The notes beneath the pieces are model-generated. The model saw nothing but the letters and a program-made list of their open reading frames with translations. It was not told where the DNA came from and searched no databases. This document shows positions 57,598 through 64,000 of a DNA stretch of 64,000 nucleotides, one piece after another (the first letter of the stretch is position 1; the number at the start of each line of letters is the position of its first letter). Location: the NCBI GenBank assembly GCA_963775315.1, contig CAVZIN010000010.1:62001-126000 (forward strand), given 5' to 3'. This DNA is from CAWGHZ01 sp963775315 (lineage in GTDB: Bacteria > Pseudomonadota > Alphaproteobacteria > MPNO01 > DASWLB01). A program made the position numbers and the translations under genes.

Positions 57598-58642
57598 CAC
57601 CAAATCGTGGCGGGGCAAGCGGTTGGGCCGCCCCCGCCCGGCCAAGCGGCGTCCGCCCGGCTACCCGTCGCGACCCCTCGCGCGTCACCCGAAGTCGCCC
57701 GCACGCCACAGCAAACCGGCAGCCGCCAAGCGTCCGCGCCCGGTCGAGCGTCCCGGCCCGCAGGGATGCGTGCAGCGCCGCAAGCCGCTCGCTCCGGGGC
57801 GGATAGGCCCCGCCGCCCACCGCGAGGACCAGCCGGGCCAGCGCGCGACGGCCGATCTCGACATCGGCCGCGGCGAGGGCGGCGGCGTCGACGACGATGC
57901 CGCCGGACCGATCGGGCGCGGCGGCGCGGGCAAGGAGGTTGGCCACATCCTTTTCACGCGCGGCGCGGCCGATTCCGGCGGTGCGCGCGGCACGGGCGAG
58001 GCGGGCGGCGTCCGCGCCCGAGGCGGTGCCGGCGAGGCGGAGCCGGGCGCGGGCGAAGGTGGGGTCCCGGTTCATCGGGTCCTCGATCCAGCCCTGCCGC
58101 TCCTGGTCGAGGGTCGCGCGGAGCCGATCGCGCCCGACCGGCAGCAGCGGGCGCAGTAGCCGGAGTTCCTCCCGCTCGCCGATGGCGGCCATGCCTGCGC
58201 GGCCATCCGGCCCGCTCAATCGCGCCGCGCGCAGCGCCACCGTCTCCGCCTGATCCTCGCGATGGTGGGCGGTGAGCAGATGCAGCACGCCCTTGCCGGC
58301 GCACCATTCGGCGAGCAGGGGATAGCGCGCGCCGCGCGCCGCCGCCTCGATCCCCGTCGCGGGCTTTCTGCCCGTCCAGCGCAGGGTCACGTGCACAATG
58401 CCGCGGCCCTGGAGCCATTTGGCCACCTGCCGCGCCTCGGCGGACGCATCCGCGCGGAGCCCGTGGTCGACGGTCAGTGCCGTGATCCTGCCGTGGCGGG
58501 TCCGCGCCCACCGGTCGGCGAGCAGGGCGAGCGCCATCGAGTCCGCGCCGCCCGACACCGCGACCGCGAGGTGCGGCCGGTCCTCGAACGGCGCGAAGGG
58601 CGCCATCATCCGGTCGAATTCCGCTTCGGTCAGCCCTTGCAC
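57590..58642 (-). CDS. tilS: tRNA(Ile)-lysidine synthase
   Basis: A 350-residue PP-loop ATPase with SGGADS at 30-35, TVDHGLRADA and TAHHREDQAE in the catalytic region. It adds lysine to C34 of tRNA-Ile(CAU), letting it read AUA. The protein is shorter than E. coli TilS and has a modest C-terminal extension. The GTG start overlaps the cpoB 3' end by 13 bp, so the two are coupled. Confidence 0.91.
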   Translation of the reverse strand: MQGLTEAEFDRMMAPFAPFEDRPHLAVAVSGGADSMALALLADRWARTRHGRITALTVDHGLRADASAEARQVAKWLQGRGIVHVTLRWTGRKPATGIEAAARGARYPLLAEWCAGKGVLHLLTAHHREDQAETVALRAARLSGPDGRAGMAAIGEREELRLLRPLLPVGRDRLRATLDQERQGWIEDPMNRDPTFARARLRLAGTASGADAARLARAARTAGIGRAAREKDVANLLARAAAPDRSGGIVVDAAALAAADVEIGRRALARLVLAVGGGAYPPRSERLAALHASLRAGTLDRARTLGGCRFAVACGRLRVTREGSRRVAGRTPLGRAGAAQPLAPPRFGVV

Positions 58643-59556
58643 TTCAGGCGCTGCTGCTCGCTGGCGGCGCGGTGCTTCACGGTCTCACTCGCCTTCGGGA
58701 AGCTTTCCTTGAGGCGGGAGAAGGCGGTGCAGGCCTGCTGGGTCCGGTCGAGCCGGGCGAGCGACATGCCGAGCTTGAGCAGCGAATCCGGGGCTTTTGG
58801 GCCCTTGGCGTACTTCTCGATCCCCTCGGCGAAGGCGAAGGCCGCTTTCTGGTAGTCGTGGCGGACGTAATAGGTCTCGCCCAGCCAATACTGTGCGTTG
58901 CCGGCGAGCTTGTCCTTCGGGTGGTCCGCGATGAACGCCTTGAACGCCGTCTCCGCCTTGGCGAAATCCTGCTGCTTCAGGAGAAGGTTGATCGCATAGT
59001 CATATTGCTGCGCCGGCGTGCCGGGTGGCAGCGCGGCGGTCTGCGCCGGCTGGGGCGGCGGCGCCCCCTGCGGCACCGCCCCCGGGGGCAACGTGCCCAG
59101 CGGACGAGGCGGCGCGCCGGGGCCGGGATGGGCGATGCCCTCCGCCCCCTCGCCCCCCGTGCCGCCGACAGGCGGCGCGGCCGAGGCCTGCGGCGCGGGA
59201 GTACCACCCGACGGCGGGGCTGCGCCCTGCGCGCCGGGCTGCGGTGCAGCACCCTGGCTGTGCTCGAGCTCGGCCTGAAGCTTGTCGACGCGCTGGCGAA
59301 GCTCGTCGACCGCGTGGGACAGCTCCTCGTTCCGCCCGGTCACGGCGGCGATCTGGTTCTCGAGCTGGCCGAGCCGCACCTCGAGGTCGGCCCGGTACCT
59401 GGCGCTCTCGGACAGGCCGCCGGTCTGCGGCGGCCCGCCGGGATACACCTGCTCCTGAGCGCGGGCCGCGCCGGGCGGCAGGGCGAGCGCCGCCGCCGCC
59501 ACGAGGGCGGCAGCGGCGAGGACGTACCGAGGATGCGCTGCGCGATACGCCGCCAT
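58630..59556 (-). CDS. cpoB: Tol-Pal system coordinator CpoB (YbgF)
   Basis: A 308-residue periplasmic protein. A signal peptide ends near AARAQ (about residue 34). A coiled coil (about 55-100, LGQLENQIAAVTGRNEELSH) and a long Pro/Ala/Gly-rich linker follow. A C-terminal TPR region starts near QQYDYAINLLLKQ. CpoB coordinates peptidoglycan synthesis with outer-membrane constriction. The ATG at 59556 is preceded by an in-frame GTG, which would add one residue. Confidence 0.9.
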   Translation of the reverse strand: MAAYRAAHPRYVLAAAALVAAAALALPPGAARAQEQVYPGGPPQTGGLSESARYRADLEVRLGQLENQIAAVTGRNEELSHAVDELRQRVDKLQAELEHSQGAAPQPGAQGAAPPSGGTPAPQASAAPPVGGTGGEGAEGIAHPGPGAPPRPLGTLPPGAVPQGAPPPQPAQTAALPPGTPAQQYDYAINLLLKQQDFAKAETAFKAFIADHPKDKLAGNAQYWLGETYYVRHDYQKAAFAFAEGIEKYAKGPKAPDSLLKLGMSLARLDRTQQACTAFSRLKESFPKASETVKHRAASEQQRLKCKG

Positions 59557-59593
59557 CACGCCCGTCCCGTTCCCGCGGCCCGCGGCTCGCCTC

Positions 59594-60148
59594 CTAGCGG
59601 CTGACCACCGAGGGGCCGCCGGTCACGACGGTCACGGCGCGGCGGTTCTTGGCCCAGGCTTCCTCCGTCGAGCCGAGGGCGACCGGACGCTCCTTGCCGT
59701 AGGAGATCGTCTTGATCCGGCTGGTATCGACGCCGAGCGCGACCAGGTAGTCGCGCACCGAGTTGGCGCGCCGCTCGCCGAGCGCCAGGTTGTATTCGCG
59801 CGTGCCGCGCTCGTCGGTGTGGCCCTCGACGGTGACGGTGACGCTGGGATAGCGCCGCAGCCACACCGCCTGCTTCTGCAGGGTGGCGCGGGCCTCGGGC
59901 GAGAGGTCGTACTTGTCGAACGCGAAGTAGACCCGGTCGCCGACATTGACCGCCAGATCCTCCTGGGTGCCGGGCTTCGGCCCCGCCATCTCGCTCGACG
60001 AGACGCCGGAGTTCGCGCCGGACTGCGGCGCGGTCGCGGCCATTCCGCCGGTCTTCATGCTGGCGCTCTCGTCGCCGGTCGAGTCGCAACCCGCGACCAC
60101 CACCAGAAGAACGCCCAGTATGGGCAGCAACTTCAAACCAGTGCGCAT
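59594..60148 (-). CDS. pal: Peptidoglycan-associated lipoprotein Pal
   Basis: A 184-residue lipoprotein. The lipobox is LVVVAGC with the lipidated C21. The OmpA-like peptidoglycan-binding domain shows VYFAFDKYDLSPEARATL and VEGHTDERGTREYNLALGER. It anchors the outer membrane to the cell wall and interacts with TolB. GGGGGAAT precedes the ATG. Confidence 0.96.
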   Translation of the reverse strand: MRTGLKLLPILGVLLVVVAGCDSTGDESASMKTGGMAATAPQSGANSGVSSSEMAGPKPGTQEDLAVNVGDRVYFAFDKYDLSPEARATLQKQAVWLRRYPSVTVTVEGHTDERGTREYNLALGERRANSVRDYLVALGVDTSRIKTISYGKERPVALGSTEEAWAKNRRAVTVVTGGPSVVSR

Positions 60149-60287
60149 CGAGATTCCCCCAAACAAGCGGCACGGCCGACCCAGCCGCCGCGCCACGGTT
60201 GTAGCCGATGACCGCCCGTACTGAGAAGTGGCTGGGGGACGGCCATCCACAGAAACCCCGCGCCACACCGTAAATTGTGCACCCGAT

Positions 60288-61682
60288 TCACCGCTTCAAG
60301 GGCGACCACGCCGGATCGGACCCGTCCTGCGGCGTCACCACCTCGCGATCGTTGTAGCCGGTGAGATCGATCGTATAGAGCCGCGACGTCGCTCCGCGCC
60401 CGTTGCGGTCGGACGGCGTCTGCCGGAAGTACATCAGCACGCGGCCGTTGGGCGCCCACGTCGGACCCTCGACATCGAATCCATCGGTGAGGATGCGCTC
60501 GCCCGACCCGTCGGGACGCATGACGCCGATCTGAAACTGGCCGCCCAGGATCTTGGTGAAGGCGATCAGGTCGCCGCGCGGCGACCACACCGGCGTCGCG
60601 TAGCGCCCGTTGCCGAAGCTGATGCGGCGCGCGTCCGAGCCGTCGGCGTTCATCACGTAGAGCTGCTGCGATCCGCCGCGATCGGAGTTGAACACGATGT
60701 GGCGGTCGTCCGGCGAATAGGAGGGCGAGGTATCGATCGCCGGGTTGGTGGTCAACCGCTCCTTGTGCCTGGTGCGGAGGTCCATCGTGTAGATGTCGGT
60801 GTTGCCGTTGTAGGCCTCGGACATGATCACCTTGTTGCCGTCGGCCGAGAAGCGCGGCGCGAAGGTCATGCCAGGGAAGTCGCCGATCACCTCCTGCTGG
60901 CCGGTGTCGATGTTCAGCAGGAACACGCGCGGCGTCCCTTGGGTATAGGAGAGGTAGGTGATTTCCTGCGCCGTCGGCGAGAAGCGCGGTGTCAGCACCA
61001 GCGCGCGCCCATTGGTCAGGTAGCGGTGGTTGGCGCCGTCCTGGTCCATGATGGCCAGCCGCTTGATACGATGATCGGCCGGGCCGGATTCGGAGACGTA
61101 GACGATCTGGCTGTCGAAATAGCCTTCCTCGCCGGTGATGCGCTTGTAGATCGCGTCCGCGATGATGTGGGCGACCCGGCGCCAGTTGTTCGGCTCGGTG
61201 CCATAGGCGAACCCGGCCATCTGGGTCGCCCCGAAGACGTCCCACAGCCGGAACGAGACGCGGAGCCGGCCGTCCTGGCCCTGCTCCACCGCGCCGGTGA
61301 CGAGCGCCTGGGCGTTGATCGCGCGCCAGTCGGCGAAGCGCGGCTGCACGCCCTGAGCGGCGGCGCGCACCTGGTTGGCGGCGTCGAGGAACGCCTGCTT
61401 GGCGATGGGCTTGAACAGGCCCGACCGCTCGAGGTCGGCGGAGACGACGGAGGCGATTTCCTGGCCGTGGGTCTGGGTGTCGGGGGTCGCGCCGTAGAAG
61501 TCGGGGATGGCGATCGGCAGTGGCTCGAGATGGCCGCGCGTGATGTCCACCTGCAAGGTCGCGCTTGCCGGCGCCGGCGCCCCGGCCAGGGCGGCCAGGG
61601 CGGCGACAGCGCAGAGCGCGGCACCCACGATGGTTGCGGTCAGGGACCGGCGGCCCCGCGTTCGGTCGCTCTTCTTCTTCAT
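60288..61682 (-). CDS. tolB: Tol-Pal system protein TolB
   Basis: A 464-residue periplasmic protein. The signal ends near PASA (about residue 43). A small N-terminal domain (QEIASVVSADLERSGLF) is followed by a six-bladed beta-propeller with WD-like DTSPSYSPDDRHIVFNSD repeats. It binds Pal and TolA. Its ATG overlaps the tolA stop (ATGA). The 139-bp gap to pal carries no gene. Confidence 0.95.
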   Translation of the reverse strand: MKKKSDRTRGRRSLTATIVGAALCAVAALAALAGAPAPASATLQVDITRGHLEPLPIAIPDFYGATPDTQTHGQEIASVVSADLERSGLFKPIAKQAFLDAANQVRAAAQGVQPRFADWRAINAQALVTGAVEQGQDGRLRVSFRLWDVFGATQMAGFAYGTEPNNWRRVAHIIADAIYKRITGEEGYFDSQIVYVSESGPADHRIKRLAIMDQDGANHRYLTNGRALVLTPRFSPTAQEITYLSYTQGTPRVFLLNIDTGQQEVIGDFPGMTFAPRFSADGNKVIMSEAYNGNTDIYTMDLRTRHKERLTTNPAIDTSPSYSPDDRHIVFNSDRGGSQQLYVMNADGSDARRISFGNGRYATPVWSPRGDLIAFTKILGGQFQIGVMRPDGSGERILTDGFDVEGPTWAPNGRVLMYFRQTPSDRNGRGATSRLYTIDLTGYNDREVVTPQDGSDPAWSPLKR

Positions 61683-62620
61683 GGTCCCGCCAACTCCTTG
61701 GGATTGAACGCTATGATCATGTCGCTCCATTCCGAGTACCGGTCAGCCGGCAGGCGCAGCGGACTGCACCGCGGGTCCTGAATGGCGCGGAGCGCGCTTT
61801 CGGCAAAGGCGCGGAAGATCGGGTCGCTGCGCATGCGGGCCTGGTCCTCGATAGACGGCATGCCGCGCAGCGTGCCGTCCGGATTGAGCGCAATGCGGAT
61901 GTCGATGCGCATGTCGCGCGCGTCCTTCGCCCCGATCGGGACCGACCAGCAGGGCGATATCTGGTTTCTCACCATCCCGACGAGCTGCGACGCCTGGAAT
62001 TTCGAGAGCGCGCTCTGCGCCGGGGCCGGGGAGTGCTGCGCCTGCGGCTTCGGCTCGAGCCCGGCCAGCAGGTCCTTCGCCAGATCCTTTGGCTTTTCGG
62101 GACTCGGCTTCTTCTTTTGGTCCGGGGGCGCGGATTTCAGGTCCTTGCGCACGTCCTTCAGAAGGCTCGCCAGCGTCTGTTGCGGCGGCGCCGGCGGCTT
62201 CGGCTTGTGCTTGGGACGGGGCGGCGCCTTCGCCTCCTCGACCGGTTTGGGCTTGGGCGCAGGCTCCGGCTTCGGCTGCACCACCGGCTTGGGCTTGGGC
62301 TTGGGCGCGGGGGTCGGCTCCGGAATCTTCACGGCTTCCGGTTCCGGCGGTGGTGGTGGCGGCGGCGCGGCCTTTTCGGGCGGCGGCGGTGGCGTCTTGG
62401 GCGCGGGCGGGGTCTTGCGCGCGGGCGGGGTCGGCGCCGGCTTGGCGGCGGGCGCCGGCGGCGGAGCCGGCGCCTTGTCCGGCAAGGTGACCACCTCGAC
62501 CGAGACCGGCCCCGAATCCTCGATCGGCTTCGGGTGGAACAGCGACGGCAGCCCGAAATAGACGAGCGCGATCACCGCCAAGTGTAGACAGCCCGATGCG
62601 ATAAGCGCGTCCCGGCGCAC
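61679..62620 (-). CDS. tolA: TolA-like envelope-spanning protein
   Basis: A 313-residue protein. The TM helix is at about 8-28, then comes a 150-residue Pro/Lys/Ala-rich extended segment (many PKPKP-type repeats). A C-terminal globular domain begins near LVGMVRNQISPCWSVP, about residue 215. It bridges the inner-membrane TolQR motor to TolB/Pal. The rod is proline-rich instead of the helical Ala/Lys/Glu rod of E. coli. The GTG start has GAGGTG close by. Confidence 0.88.
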   Translation of the reverse strand: MRRDALIASGCLHLAVIALVYFGLPSLFHPKPIEDSGPVSVEVVTLPDKAPAPPPAPAAKPAPTPPARKTPPAPKTPPPPPEKAAPPPPPPPEPEAVKIPEPTPAPKPKPKPVVQPKPEPAPKPKPVEEAKAPPRPKHKPKPPAPPQQTLASLLKDVRKDLKSAPPDQKKKPSPEKPKDLAKDLLAGLEPKPQAQHSPAPAQSALSKFQASQLVGMVRNQISPCWSVPIGAKDARDMRIDIRIALNPDGTLRGMPSIEDQARMRSDPIFRAFAESALRAIQDPRCSPLRLPADRYSEWSDMIIAFNPKELAGP

Positions 62621-62623
62621 GGA

Positions 62624-63094
62624 TCACCTCTTCCCGCGCCCCGGCTTGGCGGATTCGCCCGGGATCTCCGCGACCAGAGACACCTTGGCGAACCCCGCCT
62701 GGTTCACCGCGCCCATCACCTCCATGATCTTTCCGTAGGCAATGGACTTGTCGCCCCGGACGAAGATGCGCGCGTCCTTGCGGTTCTGGGTGATGGCGGC
62801 GAGGCGCGGGCCGAGCTGGCCGAGGTCGATCGGATGATCCTGCAGAAAGATCGCGCCCGTTTTGTCGATGGAGACAACCAGCGGCTCGTCCTGGCCGGTG
62901 AGCTGGGCCGCCTGGGTCTTCGGCAAATCGACCGGCACGCCGGCCGTCAGCAGCGGCGCCGTCACCATGAACACGACCAGCAGCACCAGCATCACGTCGA
63001 CCATGGGCGTGACGTTGATGTCGCTCATCGCGCGGTAGCCGCGCCGGGCACCCGCGCCGACGCCGCGGCCGTTGCCCATCGTGCCCATCGCCAT
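62624..63094 (-). CDS. tolR: Tol-Pal protein TolR (ExbD family)
   Basis: A 156-residue protein with one TM helix (about 27-45). The helix contains the conserved acidic residue in INVTPMVDVMLVLLVVFMV. A periplasmic domain follows (VVSIDKTGAIFLQD; IFVRGDKSIAYGKIMEVM). It forms the proton-driven stator with TolQ. I chose the first of three close ATGs, which lies one base after the tolQ stop. Confidence 0.93.
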   Translation of the reverse strand: MAMGTMGNGRGVGAGARRGYRAMSDINVTPMVDVMLVLLVVFMVTAPLLTAGVPVDLPKTQAAQLTGQDEPLVVSIDKTGAIFLQDHPIDLGQLGPRLAAITQNRKDARIFVRGDKSIAYGKIMEVMGAVNQAGFAKVSLVAEIPGESAKPGRGKR

Positions 63095-63095
63095 C

Positions 63096-63821
63096 TCAGA
63101 CGGCCTCCTCGAAGCGGCGGGACAGGATGGCGCCGAACTCACCGGCGAACGATTCCAGCCGGGCGGCATAGCGGCCGAGATCGTTGGAGATCTTGTTGTA
63201 GGCGATGACCGCTGGGATCGCCGCGATCAGCCCGAGAGCGGTCGCGAACAGCGCCTCGGCGATGCCGGGCGCCACGACCGCCAGCGACGTGTTCTTGCTG
63301 AGCGCGATCGCCTGGAACGAGTGCATGATGCCCCACACCGTGCCGAACAGCCCGACGAACGGCGCCGTCGAGCCGACCGAGGCGAGGAACGGCAAATAAC
63401 GCTCCAGATGCTCCATTTCGCGACCCAGCGTGATGTGCATCACCCGTTCGATGCGCTCGGCGAGGCTTTCGCGCGAGTGCTCGCCCTTGAGGCCGCGGGC
63501 GGCGGAGCGGCGCCATTCGCGCATGGCCGAGATGAAGATCGCCGACATCGGGTCCTCGGGACGCTGGCCCAACCGGTCGTACAGGTCGTCGAGCGAGCCG
63601 CCCGACCAGAACGACTCCTCGAACGAGGTGGCCTGGGCGCGCAGCCGGCGCAGGCGGATCATTTTCTCGAAGATGATGGACCAGCACCAAAACGAAGCCA
63701 GAACGAGAATCAGCATGACGATCTTCACCAGAAGGTCGGCGTGCTGGAACAACGCCCAGACCGAAAGGTCTGTGCCCACCGACCCGGCCAGTGCGACCGA
63801 ATTGACCGCCGTAGTTTCCAT
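63096..63821 (-). CDS. tolQ: Tol-Pal protein TolQ (ExbB/MotA family)
   Basis: A 241-residue inner-membrane protein with three TM helices. TM1 is about 30-48. TM2 lies in SVGSTAPFVGLFGTVWGIMH, the family's proton-channel signature, and TM3 in APGIAEALFATALGLIAAIP. It forms the pentameric motor that energises TolA. It starts three bases after the ybgC stop, with AGGA upstream of the ATG. Confidence 0.96.
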   Translation of the reverse strand: METTAVNSVALAGSVGTDLSVWALFQHADLLVKIVMLILVLASFWCWSIIFEKMIRLRRLRAQATSFEESFWSGGSLDDLYDRLGQRPEDPMSAIFISAMREWRRSAARGLKGEHSRESLAERIERVMHITLGREMEHLERYLPFLASVGSTAPFVGLFGTVWGIMHSFQAIALSKNTSLAVVAPGIAEALFATALGLIAAIPAVIAYNKISNDLGRYAARLESFAGEFGAILSRRFEEAV

Positions 63822-63824
63822 GTC

Positions 63825-64000
63825 CTAAACGCGCTCCTTCCCCGAATCATTCCGTGCAATCGTGTCGAGCGCGTGGCGCAATCGCGGCGGCCACGGGACC
63901 GGCCGCCCGTTGCCCGCCACGCAGGCGATCCGCACTCGGAGCCGGGCGAGCTCGTCCGCGCCGCGGCGCACCGTCTGCACCAGCCAGAGGCTCGCCGCCC
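63825..64000 (-). CDS. ybgC: Tol-Pal-associated acyl-CoA thioesterase YbgC, C-terminal part
   Basis: Only the last 58 codons fall in the window. They read ASLWLVQTVRRGADELARLR, RIACVAG, GRPVPWPPRLRHALD and end ERV. This matches the closing strand and helix of hotdog-fold YbgC thioesterases, and the position right before tolQ supports it. The catalytic N-terminal motif lies beyond base 64000. Confidence 0.78.
   Translation of the reverse strand, partial: AASLWLVQTVRRGADELARLRVRIACVAGNGRPVPWPPRLRHALDTIARNDSGKERV

Overview
This is a continuous stretch of high-GC (roughly 70%) bacterial chromosome. It is densely coded, no gap between genes exceeds about 235 bp, and I see no rRNA, tRNA, insertion sequence, phage gene or CRISPR array. 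Gene content points to an alphaproteobacterium, most likely a Rhodospirillales-type lineage. The evidence is a full tol-pal cluster followed by tilS, ftsH, folP and glmM; a lysC / nitronate monooxygenase / ptsP block; a DUF1178 protein; ubiG; a Pro-rich TolA; a two-TM giant coiled-coil protein; and an EcfG-like promoter (GGAAC-N17-CGTT). The lineage call is inference from gene content only.

Layout. 1-3.9 kb: lipid-carrier sugar module (GT2, small LAB_N membrane protein, GT39 transferase) and an MFS transporter. 4-7 kb: PhzS-like FAD monooxygenase divergent from ettA. 7.1-12.7 kb: NMT1/SsuA-type ABC importer divergent from a large hybrid sensor kinase with a TTG start. 12.9-18.4 kb: amidohydrolase, DUF559 nuclease-fold protein, a 3.3-kb coiled-coil gene carrying an apparent frameshift, and a cupin. 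18.5-30.4 kb: HAD hydrolase and ubiG, divergent from lysC, nitronate monooxygenase, ptsP (PTS-Ntr EI), a RodZ-like protein, hisS, hemA, prfA and arfB. 30.4-36.4 kb: leftward operon greB, DUF1178, nitrilase-type amidase, grxC, comF; rightward methyltransferase and cytochrome c (behind an FNR-type palindrome); leftward mutT and argJ. 36.6-45.4 kb: secA, then LLM flavin oxidoreductase, cytoplasmic molybdopterin oxidoreductase, MetE-like methyltransferase, a VWA-like protein and a J-domain membrane protein. 45.6-51.3 kb: DegP/DegQ protease, galU, ugd and a phosphomannomutase/phosphoglucomutase (UDP-glucose, UDP-glucuronate and GDP-mannose precursors), and a GGCT-fold protein. 51.3-64 kb (all leftward): ybgC, tolQ, tolR, tolA, tolB, pal, cpoB, tilS, ftsH, folP, glmM, thiD and a PhzF-like protein.

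How it fits together. Most of the window is core biology: envelope integrity (Tol-Pal, DegP, FtsH, SecA), envelope precursors (GlmM, GalU, Ugd, PMM), translation (HisS, PrfA, ArfB, TilS, EttA), and cofactors and amino acids (HemA, FolP, ThiD, UbiG, LysC, ArgJ). Accessory metabolism is limited to the ABC importer with its sensor kinase, the amidohydrolase, the FAD monooxygenase, and the LLM / Mo-oxidoreductase / MetE-like run.

I found no clear new defence or mobile system. The points most worth following are: a folP-position dihydropteroate synthase with several substituted active-site loops; the frameshifted coiled-coil polarity-type gene; the LLM/Mo/MetE-like run; an FNR-type site before the cytochrome; and an EcfG-type promoter before degP. 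Small palindromic repeats sit in several gaps, and one supplies the stop codon and tail of a gene.
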